NCBI GenBank assembly: GCA_945982465.1 | Contig: CAMFSB010000146.1 | Span: forward strand, 1 to 5,138 | DNA length: 5,138 nt | Source: an uncultured Faecalibacterium sp. | Lineage (GTDB): Bacteria; Bacillota; Clostridia; Oscillospirales; Ruminococcaceae | Direction of reading: 5' to 3' | In this document: positions 1 to 5,138 of the stretch, piece by piece | Numbering within the stretch: the stretch's first letter is position 1 | Layout of the letters: every line of letters starts with the position of its first letter | The notes under the pieces: model-generated | Told to the model about the DNA's origin: nothing | Databases searched by the model: none | The model's input: only the letters and a program-made list of their open reading frames with translations | Made by a program: the position numbers and the translations under genes

Positions 1-234
1 TGCAAAATCCGTCGCCTTGGCCTCGGTTTTCACATCCACGCTTTCGCACAGGCTTTCCTGCCCCAGCGGCAGCGGGCAGGAAAAGGTCATATAGATGTGC
101 GGGTTAAAGCCCAGCGTGTACCACACCGGGATGCCGCTGCGCTTGATCACCCGCTGCATCACGCGCTGCAAGTCCAGCAGGGAGATATACGACGCTTCGC
201 CGCGTTTTTCAAACCAGATCCGTACTGTAGTCAA
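1..234 (-). CDS. TIGR03936/DUF2344 radical SAM-linked protein, N-terminal part (cut by window edge)
   Basis: The first 78 codons are present and the frame is open to position 1, so the C-terminus lies outside the window. The protein begins MTTVRIWFEKRGEASYISLL and continues with DLQRVMQRVIKRSGIPVWYT and LGFNPHIYMTFSCPLPLG. This is the pattern I associate with the family: a beta strand, an 'ISLLDL' helix start, then 'SGIP...Y..GFNPH...F..PLPLG'. Start choice: TTG at 234-232 is preceded by GGGAGGG with 8 nt between GGAGG and the start, and I saw no ATG or GTG in frame nearby. The gene overlaps the end of the upstream radical SAM gene by 26 nt (209-234), so the two are probably translationally coupled. 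In other bacteria the two families occur side by side or fused. The biochemical function is unknown; being a partner or substrate-handling subunit of the radical SAM enzyme is inference. Confidence 0.85.
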   Translation of the reverse strand, partial: MTTVRIWFEKRGEASYISLLDLQRVMQRVIKRSGIPVWYTLGFNPHIYMTFSCPLPLGQESLCESVDVKTEAKATDFA

Positions 235-2068
235 AGCAGGGCCCTCCCAACAAGCGATTGGCGCCGCAGCCGTGGCAGGCACGGTTGCACGGCGGGGTGG
301 TCTGTGCGGCAAGCGCTTTTTTGTACTCGCGCACCAGATATTCGTGCGTTACGCCGTAGTCCATGTGGCTCCAGGGGGTCACTTCGTCCAGGCCGATGGG
401 TCGGTTGGCGTAAAAATGCGGGTCCACGCCCAGCTGGGCAAAGGTCTCCATCCAGGTGTCATACTTGAAGCACTCCTCCCAGCCGTCGAAATAGCAGCCG
501 TTGCGGTAGGCCGCGACCAGAACGGGGGCCAGGCGGCGGTCGCCTTTGGCGAACACGCCATCCAAAAAGCTGGGGGTGCTCTCGTGAGAGTGCACACGGA
601 GCTTGCGGCTGTGCACGCGATCCAGCAGGTGCTTCTGCTTAGCTTCCAGCGTTTCGCGCGAGTCCTGCGGCACAAACTGGAATGGCGTATGGGGCTTGGG
701 CACAAAACACGAGCAGCTTACGGTCACCTGGACGGATTTGCCCTTGGGCTTGTCCGGGTTGTGGTAGTACAGATCCACAATGCGCTGCGCGGTCTCGGCG
801 ATCCCCTCGATATCCTCCATGGTCTCGGTGGGCAGGCCCATCATAAAGTACAGCTTGACCGAAGTGTACCCCTCCGAAAACGCAATGTTGCAGGTTTTTT
901 CGATCTCATCCCACGTCACGTTTTTGTTGATCACATCGCGCAGGCGCTGCGTGCCGGCTTCGGCCGCAAAGGTCAGGCCGCTTTTGCGCACCTTGGTGGT
1001 TTTTTCGATCATGCTCTTGGAAAAGTTGTCCATGCGCAGGCTGGGCAGCGAAAGGCTCACATGCTGCTGGGGCGTCCACTCGTTCAGATCGTCCAGGATC
1101 TCTTCCAGCTGGGAGTGATCCGACGTGGACAGGCTGGACAGGCTGATCTCCTCATAGCCGGTATTAGCGCACAAATCCCGCGCCGCGCGGTTGAGCAGCG
1201 AAGCGTCACGCTGGCGCATGGGGCGGTACAAAAAGCCCGCCTGGCAGAACCGGCAGCCGCGCACGCAGCCGCGCAGCACCTCGATGGAGGCGCGGTCCTG
1301 GATGGCGCCTACCATGGGCACCACAAAATTGGTGGGCGGCGCAAAGTCGTTCAGATCCTCAATGATGGCCTTTGTGACCACTGCCGGCACGCCGGGCCGG
1401 TTGGGGGTAATGGCCTGGATGCGGCCGTCCGGCTGGTAGGTCACATCGTAAAACGCGGGGATATACACGCCCGGGATCGTTGCGCTGCGCAGCAGCCGCA
1501 CTTCCCTGCTGATATGCTCCCGCTTGGCGTTTTCGATCTCGGCGCAGATGGCCGGCAGCTGACGCTCCCCCTCGCCCAGCTGGATGATATCGAAAAAGTC
1601 GGCGATGGGCTCGCTGTTGCACGCGCAGGGCCCACCGGCCACGATCAACGGCCAGCGCTCGTCCCGGTCTTTGGAATAAAACGGAATGCCGGCCAGATCC
1701 AGCATAGCCAAAATGTTCGTGTAGGAAAGCTCGTATTGCAGCGTAAAGCCCACCGCGTCAAAATCGGTCAGCGGGTCTTTGCTTTCCAGCGTATACAGCG
1801 GCAGGTGCAGGCGCTCCATTTCGGCTTTCATATCCAGCCAGGGCATAAACGCCCGCTCGCACCACCAGTTTTGGTGGGCGTTCAAAAGCTCGTACAGGAT
1901 CTTCTCGCCCAAAAACGACATGCCCACCTCGTAGGTGTCGGGGAAGCAAAAGGCGAACCGCACGTCCACCGCGCTTTTATCCTTATACACGCTGCCCGGT
2001 TCGCCGCCGGTGTACCGGCCGGGCTTTTGCACATGCGACAGCGCTTCTTTCAGCTTCGGATCAAACAT
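209..2068 (-). CDS. B12-binding-domain radical SAM protein (TIGR03960 type)
   Basis: The predicted protein has 619 residues. Residues about 30-190 form a cobalamin-binding-like Rossmann domain: strand VDVRFAFCFP, then DTYEVG (44-49), GFTLQYELS near 108-116, and AGGP near 144-147. The radical SAM core begins at C268-x3-C272-x2-C275 (CVRGCRFC), the [4Fe-4S]/SAM motif, and includes EISLSSLSTSDHS and FAAEAGTQRLRDVINKN segments typical of the family. A second Cys group, C594-x3-C598-x2-C601 plus C611, closes the protein. Start choice: ATG at 2068 has GGAGG at 2079-2075 with 6 nt spacing. The adjacent in-frame TTG at 2071 would leave only 3 nt. The substrate is not established. The partner gene downstream overlaps the 3' end. 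Cytoplasmic location is inferred, since there is no signal peptide or membrane segment. Family assignment is confident; function is not. Confidence 0.93.
   Translation of the reverse strand: MFDPKLKEALSHVQKPGRYTGGEPGSVYKDKSAVDVRFAFCFPDTYEVGMSFLGEKILYELLNAHQNWWCERAFMPWLDMKAEMERLHLPLYTLESKDPLTDFDAVGFTLQYELSYTNILAMLDLAGIPFYSKDRDERWPLIVAGGPCACNSEPIADFFDIIQLGEGERQLPAICAEIENAKREHISREVRLLRSATIPGVYIPAFYDVTYQPDGRIQAITPNRPGVPAVVTKAIIEDLNDFAPPTNFVVPMVGAIQDRASIEVLRGCVRGCRFCQAGFLYRPMRQRDASLLNRAARDLCANTGYEEISLSSLSTSDHSQLEEILDDLNEWTPQQHVSLSLPSLRMDNFSKSMIEKTTKVRKSGLTFAAEAGTQRLRDVINKNVTWDEIEKTCNIAFSEGYTSVKLYFMMGLPTETMEDIEGIAETAQRIVDLYYHNPDKPKGKSVQVTVSCSCFVPKPHTPFQFVPQDSRETLEAKQKHLLDRVHSRKLRVHSHESTPSFLDGVFAKGDRRLAPVLVAAYRNGCYFDGWEECFKYDTWMETFAQLGVDPHFYANRPIGLDEVTPWSHMDYGVTHEYLVREYKKALAAQTTPPCNRACHGCGANRLLGGPCFDYSTDLV
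242..248 (-). promoter_or_regulatory. Ribosome binding site of the TIGR03936 gene
   Basis: GGGAGGG lies inside the last codons of the radical SAM gene, with 8 nt between its GGAGG core and the TTG at 234-232. It decides the non-ATG start and implies that ribosomes finishing the radical SAM gene can load directly onto its partner. Confidence 0.75.
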
Positions 2069-2074
2069 CAAAGT

Positions 2075-2079
2075 CCTCC
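2075..2079 (-). promoter_or_regulatory. Ribosome binding site of the radical SAM gene
   Basis: GGAGG sits 6 nt upstream of ATG 2068-2066 but only 3 nt upstream of the in-frame TTG 2071-2069. The spacing favours the ATG and removes one residue from the longest reading. Confidence 0.8.
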
Positions 2080-2097
2080 AAACTCAAAACATCCGCC

Positions 2098-2126
2098 GGC
2101 AGAGCAAAGGCTGCTCCCTCCTTGCC
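2098..2126 (-). other. Leader hairpin containing a second Shine-Dalgarno-like sequence
   Basis: In the untranslated leader of the radical SAM gene, GAGCA (2116-2112) pairs perfectly with TGCTC (2106-2102) across a 5-nt loop. Outside it, GGCA (2126-2123) can pair with TGCC (2101-2098), leaving an unpaired GGAGG-containing stretch on one side. No T-run follows, so it is not a standard intrinsic terminator. It may be a weak leader structure or chance; no known riboswitch was recognised. Confidence 0.3.
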
Positions 2127-2139
2127 GCGCTTAGGAATT

Positions 2140-2168
2140 ATTGTACCTTATTCCGGCCCAAAATGCAA
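2140..2168 (-). promoter_or_regulatory. Possible sigma-A promoter for the radical SAM operon
   Basis: TACAAT (2145-2140) matches the TATAAT -10 consensus at 5 of 6 positions. TTGCAT (2168-2163) matches the TTG of TTGACA and lies 17 nt upstream, the standard spacing. The -35 is weak at 3 of 6. The element overlaps the last codons and stop of the M50 gene, so the radical SAM pair could be transcribed separately from the protease pair, with a leader of roughly 65 nt. No terminator is visible between the two units, so read-through from the M50 gene is also possible. Confidence 0.45.
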
Positions 2169-2657
2169 TTTCTCCCGCACAAGTGCCGCCAGTGCTGCAG
2201 CGATCCGAAAGCCGTCCAGCGGCGGCAGCGGCAGCAGATTGAAGCCGCCGACCAGAACATTGGCTGAAAATAGCGCAGCCAGCCGTACGGTCAGCCGCCG
2301 CCGCATCAGCAGCAGGCATACACCGGCCCCGGCCAGGTTCATCCCCGGCCCGGCTGCGGCGTGCAGCAGCACGCTGCCGGCGGAAAGTGGTTCTCCGCCA
2401 AGCTCCAGCCCGATCCCCCACAGGGTGATTTTGACCGAGGGAAAACGGCGGTACAGCAGCGCGTAGCAAAGCAGATGCCCCAGCTCATGCCACAGCGAGG
2501 CCGCCAGCCCCAGCGCCAAAAAGCCGGAGCTGTCCCACAGCAAAAGGAAAAACCAGACTGTGCAAAGCAGAAACGGCGTACAGATCTGCACTGGGCCTAT
2601 GCGCACAGCCGAGGCCCGGGCTGCGCGCCGCAGCCCGGCAAACAGCCGCAGTTTCAT
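2148..2657 (-). CDS. M50 site-2-type intramembrane metalloprotease, SpoIVFB-like, compact
   Basis: A 169-residue hydrophobic protein with the two hallmark motifs of M50 proteases. H57-E58-x2-H61 (HELGH) is the zinc site and general base. N140-LLPLPPLDG places Asp148 as the third zinc ligand. A GPGMN segment near 103-107 fits the central helix of the family. About four membrane segments can be seen (roughly 26-40, 46-69, 94-118, 122-145). Bacillus subtilis SpoIVFB has 288 residues, six membrane segments and a C-terminal CBS domain; this protein ends about 20 residues after the LDG motif and has no CBS domain. Start ATG 2657 has GGAGGG with 8 nt spacing and follows the M23 stop by 4 nt, so the two are co-translated. 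By family and context it would cleave a membrane-tethered substrate; in B. subtilis this is pro-sigma-K. The substrate here is unknown and spoIVFB is not asserted as the symbol. Confidence 0.9.
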   Translation of the reverse strand: MKLRLFAGLRRAARASAVRIGPVQICTPFLLCTVWFFLLLWDSSGFLALGLAASLWHELGHLLCYALLYRRFPSVKITLWGIGLELGGEPLSAGSVLLHAAAGPGMNLAGAGVCLLLMRRRLTVRLAALFSANVLVGGFNLLPLPPLDGFRIAAALAALVREKLHFGPE

Positions 2658-2661
2658 GGGC

Positions 2662-3336
2662 TTATCCCTCCAGCATGGCGGACGGGTCATAGCGCACATC
2701 GTTGAGCAGCAGAGAAAAATGGAGGTGTGGGCCGGTGGCAAGGCCTGTTTGCCCGGCCGTGCCGATGGGCTGCCCCTCGTCCAAAAACTCCCCGGCGCGG
2801 ACGAACACATATTGTAAATGACAATAGCTTGTGGCCACGCCGTCCGGATGCAGCAGAACGATGTAATTGCCGCTGGCCGCATCGCTGCCCGTGCGCTGTA
2901 CCATGCCGCCCATGGCCGCGTATACGGGGGTCCCCTCCGCGCAGGCCAGATCCATGCCGTTATGGAACGTGTACTCGCCGCTGATGGGGTGCTTGCGCCA
3001 GCCATAAGCTGAGGATACCGTAAAGGAAGCCAGGGGCATTGTATAGCTCTGGCCGGGCAGATAGGTTTCCAGCGAGCAGCCGTCCGGCGCTTTTGCAGCG
3101 GCGTCCGCCGGCAGGAATACACGGTCCAGCGCCGCCTGCGCAAAGCGGATCAATTCTTCGTCGGCGTCCTGCTGCTCAAACAGCAGCAGATACTCCTGCC
3201 GGATCTGCGCAAAGGCCCCCGGCAGTACAAAGCGCAAAAGCAGCGCCGCCAGAACGCAGATGGCGGTCAGGAGCATTTGAAGCTGCAAAACGGTAAGCGT
3301 TCTGCCATGCGCGCCGCGGCCTGCCGTTTCAGGCAT
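2662..3336 (-). CDS. Membrane-anchored M23/LytM-domain protein, SpoIVFA-like
   Basis: The protein has 224 residues: a short basic N-terminus (GRGAHGRT), one membrane segment at about 14-40, a charged helical stretch to about 75, then an M23 domain at about 100-222. All residues expected for an active LytM-type zinc peptidase are visible: H125 and D129 (HNGMD), H173 (CHL), and H204-L-H206 (GPHLHF). The active site would lie on the far side of the membrane from the short N-terminus. Start ATG 3336 has GGAGGTGAT with 7 nt between GGAGG and the ATG; an out-of-frame ATG at 3341 is only 2 nt away from it. The stop is 4 nt before the M50 gene. The arrangement matches spoIVFA-spoIVFB, where SpoIVFA tethers and restrains the SpoIVFB protease. 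Alternatives are a true cell-wall endopeptidase or a structural LytM scaffold. The domain call is firm; the SpoIVFA role is inferred from context. Confidence 0.9.
   Translation of the reverse strand: MPETAGRGAHGRTLTVLQLQMLLTAICVLAALLLRFVLPGAFAQIRQEYLLLFEQQDADEELIRFAQAALDRVFLPADAAAKAPDGCSLETYLPGQSYTMPLASFTVSSAYGWRKHPISGEYTFHNGMDLACAEGTPVYAAMGGMVQRTGSDAASGNYIVLLHPDGVATSYCHLQYVFVRAGEFLDEGQPIGTAGQTGLATGPHLHFSLLLNDVRYDPSAMLEG
2666..2671 (-). promoter_or_regulatory. Ribosome binding site of the M50 gene
   Basis: GGAGGG overlaps the final codons of the M23 gene and stands 8 nt before ATG 2657. It fixes the M50 start even though the same frame stays open for almost 500 nt further upstream through the M23 gene. 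Confidence 0.85.
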
Positions 3337-3339
3337 AGC

Positions 3340-3348
3340 ATCACCTCC
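3340..3348 (-). promoter_or_regulatory. Near-perfect ribosome binding site of the M23 gene
   Basis: GGAGGTGAT is a nine-base match to the 16S anti-Shine-Dalgarno complement. Seven nt separate its GGAGG core from ATG 3336. It indicates strong initiation of the first gene of the protease pair. Confidence 0.85.
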
Positions 3349-3361
3349 ACAGTAACACTGT
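3349..3361. repeat. Short perfect inverted repeat before the M23 gene
   Basis: ACAGT-AAC-ACTGT has 5-bp arms and a 3-bp centre. It overlaps the possible -10 element and abuts the ribosome binding site. It could be an operator half-site pair or chance; the arms are too short to decide. Confidence 0.3.
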
Positions 3362-3386
3362 ATTCGCCTGGGAGGTAAAAAAATAC
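3357..3386 (-). promoter_or_regulatory. Possible sigma-E/sigma-K-like promoter of the M23-M50 pair
   Basis: AATACAGT (3364-3357) resembles the CATACA-T -10 of mother-cell sporulation sigma factors. GTATTTT (3386-3380) lies 15 nt upstream and resembles the GTATATT-like -35 of sigma-E. The start point would fall close to 3350, giving a leader of only about 14 nt. The -35 overlaps the T-run of the ppk terminator, which is a source of low-complexity false matches. I see no better sigma-A promoter in the 40 nt between the terminator and the gene. Confidence 0.3.
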
Positions 3387-3410
3387 GGCGCCGGCTGGCG
3401 GCGTCGTATT
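3377..3410 (-). terminator. Rho-independent terminator of ppk
   Basis: Read on the minus strand, an 11-bp stem (3410-3400 with 3392-3382, one G-U wobble) encloses a 7-nt loop and runs into a seven-T tract (3383-3377). It lies 44 nt past the ppk stop. The plus-strand side lacks a T-run, so it works in one direction. It separates ppk from the M23-M50 unit. Confidence 0.88.
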
Positions 3411-3454
3411 CATCGCGGCAAACGGGAAGGCCGGTATATGCCGCGTGGTTTGGA

Positions 3455-5138
3455 TCATTTTCGGCCCAGCAGCTCCCGCAGGGACTGCAACAGCGTGCGG
3501 CGGCCGCTGTTCGCGGCTTTATCCGGCGCAGGAGCGGCGGGCGTCGGCACCGCTGCGCTCTTCTCGTCAGCCGGCGGGGCGAACGGCGGCGGCACAGCGC
3601 TTTCAGGCGCAGAGGACGGAGCGCTTGCCGGCTGGGGCTCCGGGCTGCCGGCAGCTACGGCGTTCCGCCTGGCTCTGGCAGCAGAGTGGCTGCTGCGCGT
3701 CCACTTGTCCTGCGGGTCGGGCATTTCCCAGTCATCCTGCAAAAGGGCATACATCGCCATTTGGCTGTCGATGGTGCTTTCGCCGGGCTTAGGCTTGACG
3801 CGGGCGTAGCTGCCGTCGGGCTGCATTTCGCGGGCGTTCAGGTTATCGGCCAGCTGCAACCGCAAAAGCTCCTGCAGCTTTTGCAGCAGCTTTTCGTCCC
3901 GGATGCGCACGCCCACCTCGACGCGGCATTCGGTATTGCGGGTCAGAAAATCGCCGGAAGCAATGTAGACATGCGGCTCGCCGCCGTCGTAAAACGCATA
4001 GATCCGCGAATGCTCCAGATAGCGGCCCACAATGCTGCGGATGTGGATGTTGTCGGTCTGGCCGGGTACGCCCGCCCGGATGCAGCAGATGCCGCGCACG
4101 ATCATATCCACGCGCACGCCGGCGCGGCTTGCCTCGCTCAGCTTCAAAATGATGTCGCGGTCGCTGATTGAGTTGTTTTTCAGGATCATGGAGGCGGGCC
4201 TGCCCGCCTTGGCCGCGGCGATCACCTGATCCATCTCGGCCAGCAAAACGCTCTTGAAGCGCAGCGGCGCCACCAGCATTTCGCGGCTTTCCTCCGTAAG
4301 CTTCTGCACGGCGAGATTTTTGAACACGGCCGAAGCCTCTTCGCCGATCATCTGGCTGGAGGTGATGTACGAAAGGTCGGCGTACAGCTCGCTGGTTTTT
4401 TCGTTGTAGTTGCCGGTGCCGATCTGCGTGATATACGAATAGTGCGCGCCGTTTTTCCGTGTGATCAGCGTCAGCTTGGAGTGCACCTTATACTCGTCAA
4501 AGCCGTAGATCACGGTGCAGCCCGCGTCCTCCAGCTGTTTGGACCAGTCGATGTTGTTCTGCTCGTCAAAGCGGGCGCGTAACTCGACCAGCGCTACCAC
4601 TTCCTTGCCGTTTTCGGCCGCGTCGATCAACGCCCGCACGATCTGCGATTCGTGCGCCATGCGGTACAGCGTCATTTTGATGGACACCACATCCGGGTCC
4701 TGGGCGGCCTCCTGCAGCATGGCGATAAAGGGCCGGATGCTCTGATAGGGGTATGCCAGCAGGACATCGTGCCGCTGTACCGTCTGCGTCAGGCTGTAGC
4801 CCGCCGGCGGCTGGATCGGCCGCGCCGGCGGATAGCACAGCTCGCTGTGGCCGTCGCTGCAAAGCCGGCCATACAGCTTGAAAAAGAACGACAGATCCAG
4901 CGGCGAGGACTGCACAAAGCACTGGCGCGCCGGCAGCAGCAGCTTTTCACACAGCAGTTTTTTCAGCTCCTCCGGCGCTTCGGGCGTGAACTGGATGCGC
5001 ACAGCGGCCAGCTTGCGCCGCTTTTTCAAAAGCTCGGCCATCACCTCGCGGTAATCGATGTCGTGGTCCATCATCCCTTCTTCCACGGTGATGTCTGCAT
5101 TGCGGGTAACGCGGAGCAGGCATTTTTTGCCCAAGGCG
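3455..5138 (-). CDS. ppk1: Polyphosphate kinase 1, C-terminal part (5' end outside window)
   Basis: PPK1 reversibly transfers the ATP gamma-phosphate to inorganic polyphosphate. The frame is open to the right edge. The first visible residues, LGKKCLLRVTRNADITVEE, match an internal segment of PPK1, so the TTG at 5134 is not the true start and roughly the first 200 residues are missing. Counting from that Leu as 1: Arg158 (LYR) and Arg188 (ELRARFDEQNN) fit the Mg/phosphate-binding arginines; His218 in YKVHSKLTLI fits the phosphorylated histidine (E. coli His435); His375 in RYLEHSRIYAFYDGG fits the second active-site histidine (E. coli His592). SGDFLTRNTECRVEV fits the end of the C-terminal domain. 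From about 481 to 545 follows an Ala/Pro/Ser-rich tail, ending in the basic amphipathic stretch RRTLLQSLRELLGRK. The tail is unusual; the catalytic part looks intact. A terminator follows. Confidence 0.95.
   Translation of the reverse strand, partial: ALGKKCLLRVTRNADITVEEGMMDHDIDYREVMAELLKKRRKLAAVRIQFTPEAPEELKKLLCEKLLLPARQCFVQSSPLDLSFFFKLYGRLCSDGHSELCYPPARPIQPPAGYSLTQTVQRHDVLLAYPYQSIRPFIAMLQEAAQDPDVVSIKMTLYRMAHESQIVRALIDAAENGKEVVALVELRARFDEQNNIDWSKQLEDAGCTVIYGFDEYKVHSKLTLITRKNGAHYSYITQIGTGNYNEKTSELYADLSYITSSQMIGEEASAVFKNLAVQKLTEESREMLVAPLRFKSVLLAEMDQVIAAAKAGRPASMILKNNSISDRDIILKLSEASRAGVRVDMIVRGICCIRAGVPGQTDNIHIRSIVGRYLEHSRIYAFYDGGEPHVYIASGDFLTRNTECRVEVGVRIRDEKLLQKLQELLRLQLADNLNAREMQPDGSYARVKPKPGESTIDSQMAMYALLQDDWEMPDPQDKWTRSSHSAARARRNAVAAGSPEPQPASAPSSAPESAVPPPFAPPADEKSAAVPTPAAPAPDKAANSGRRTLLQSLRELLGRK

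Noticed and set aside
2069..2071. TTG one codon upstream of ATG 2068 as the radical SAM start
   Set aside because: Only 3 nt separate it from GGAGG; the ATG has 6 nt spacing and is the stronger start codon.
95..2134. A 679-codon open frame on the plus strand opposite the radical SAM gene
   Set aside because: It is a GC-driven mirror of the real gene. It is rich in His, Gln, Gly, Arg and Ala with no recognisable domain, and the minus strand encodes clear family motifs over the same bases.
2148..3143. A 331-codon minus-strand reading that would extend the M50 protein upstream through the M23 gene
   Set aside because: The extra 162 codons are the M23 gene in the wrong frame (Arg/Pro-rich, no domain). 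The ATG at 2657 has an ideal ribosome binding site.
3267..3458. A 63-codon minus-strand frame covering the ppk-M23 gap
   Set aside because: It runs through the terminator hairpin and overlaps the M23 start out of frame, and it lacks a convincing ribosome binding site.
3686..4171. A 161-codon plus-strand frame opposite ppk
   Set aside because: It is the complement of a well-conserved PPK1 catalytic region, with no family motif of its own.
5132..5134. TTG as the start of polyphosphate kinase
   Set aside because: The residues after it match an internal PPK1 segment and the frame continues to the window edge, so the gene is cut rather than short.
1..5138. tRNA, rRNA, CRISPR array, insertion sequence, prophage or attachment site
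   Set aside because: I found no cloverleaf, spaced direct repeats, transposase motif or terminal inverted repeats. The genes are ordinary chromosomal ones on one strand.

Overview
The window is a GC-rich stretch with all supported genes on the minus strand. Strong GGAGG-type ribosome binding sites, a PPK1 followed by a SpoIVFA/SpoIVFB-like protease pair, and a two-gene radical SAM module together suggest a Clostridia-type Firmicute, perhaps an Oscillospirales/Ruminococcaceae-like gut anaerobe. That placement comes from gene content and family resemblance read by eye, not from a database search.

In transcription order (right to left) the layout is as follows. (1) At 5138-3455 lies the C-terminal part of polyphosphate kinase 1, cut by the window edge. 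Both active-site histidines are visible, and it ends in an Ala/Pro-rich tail. (2) The 118-bp gap at 3337-3454 holds a strong intrinsic terminator for ppk and a possible sporulation-sigma-like promoter for the next gene. (3) At 3336-2662 is a single-pass membrane protein with an M23/LytM domain. Four nucleotides later, at 2657-2148, is a compact M50 site-2-type intramembrane metalloprotease. Order and domain content match spoIVFA-spoIVFB. (4) A short leader at 2147-2069 carries a possible sigma-A promoter at the end of the M50 gene and a small hairpin. (5) At 2068-209 is a B12-binding-domain radical SAM protein of the TIGR03960 type. Its gene overlaps, by 26 nt, a TTG-initiated TIGR03936 (DUF2344) radical SAM-linked gene that leaves the window at position 1.

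Functionally there are three units: polyphosphate synthesis, a membrane-embedded regulated proteolysis pair, and a radical SAM/partner module with no established substrate. In Bacillus subtilis spoIVFA-spoIVFB lie next to rplU-rpmA, and the radical SAM pair is often found near RNase G and the L21/L27 genes in Firmicutes. The combination here therefore looks like a conserved neighbourhood rather than a mobile island. I saw no tRNA, rRNA, CRISPR array, insertion sequence or phage gene. The most open biology is the function of the radical SAM pair and whether the small M23/M50 pair acts in sporulation or has been repurposed.
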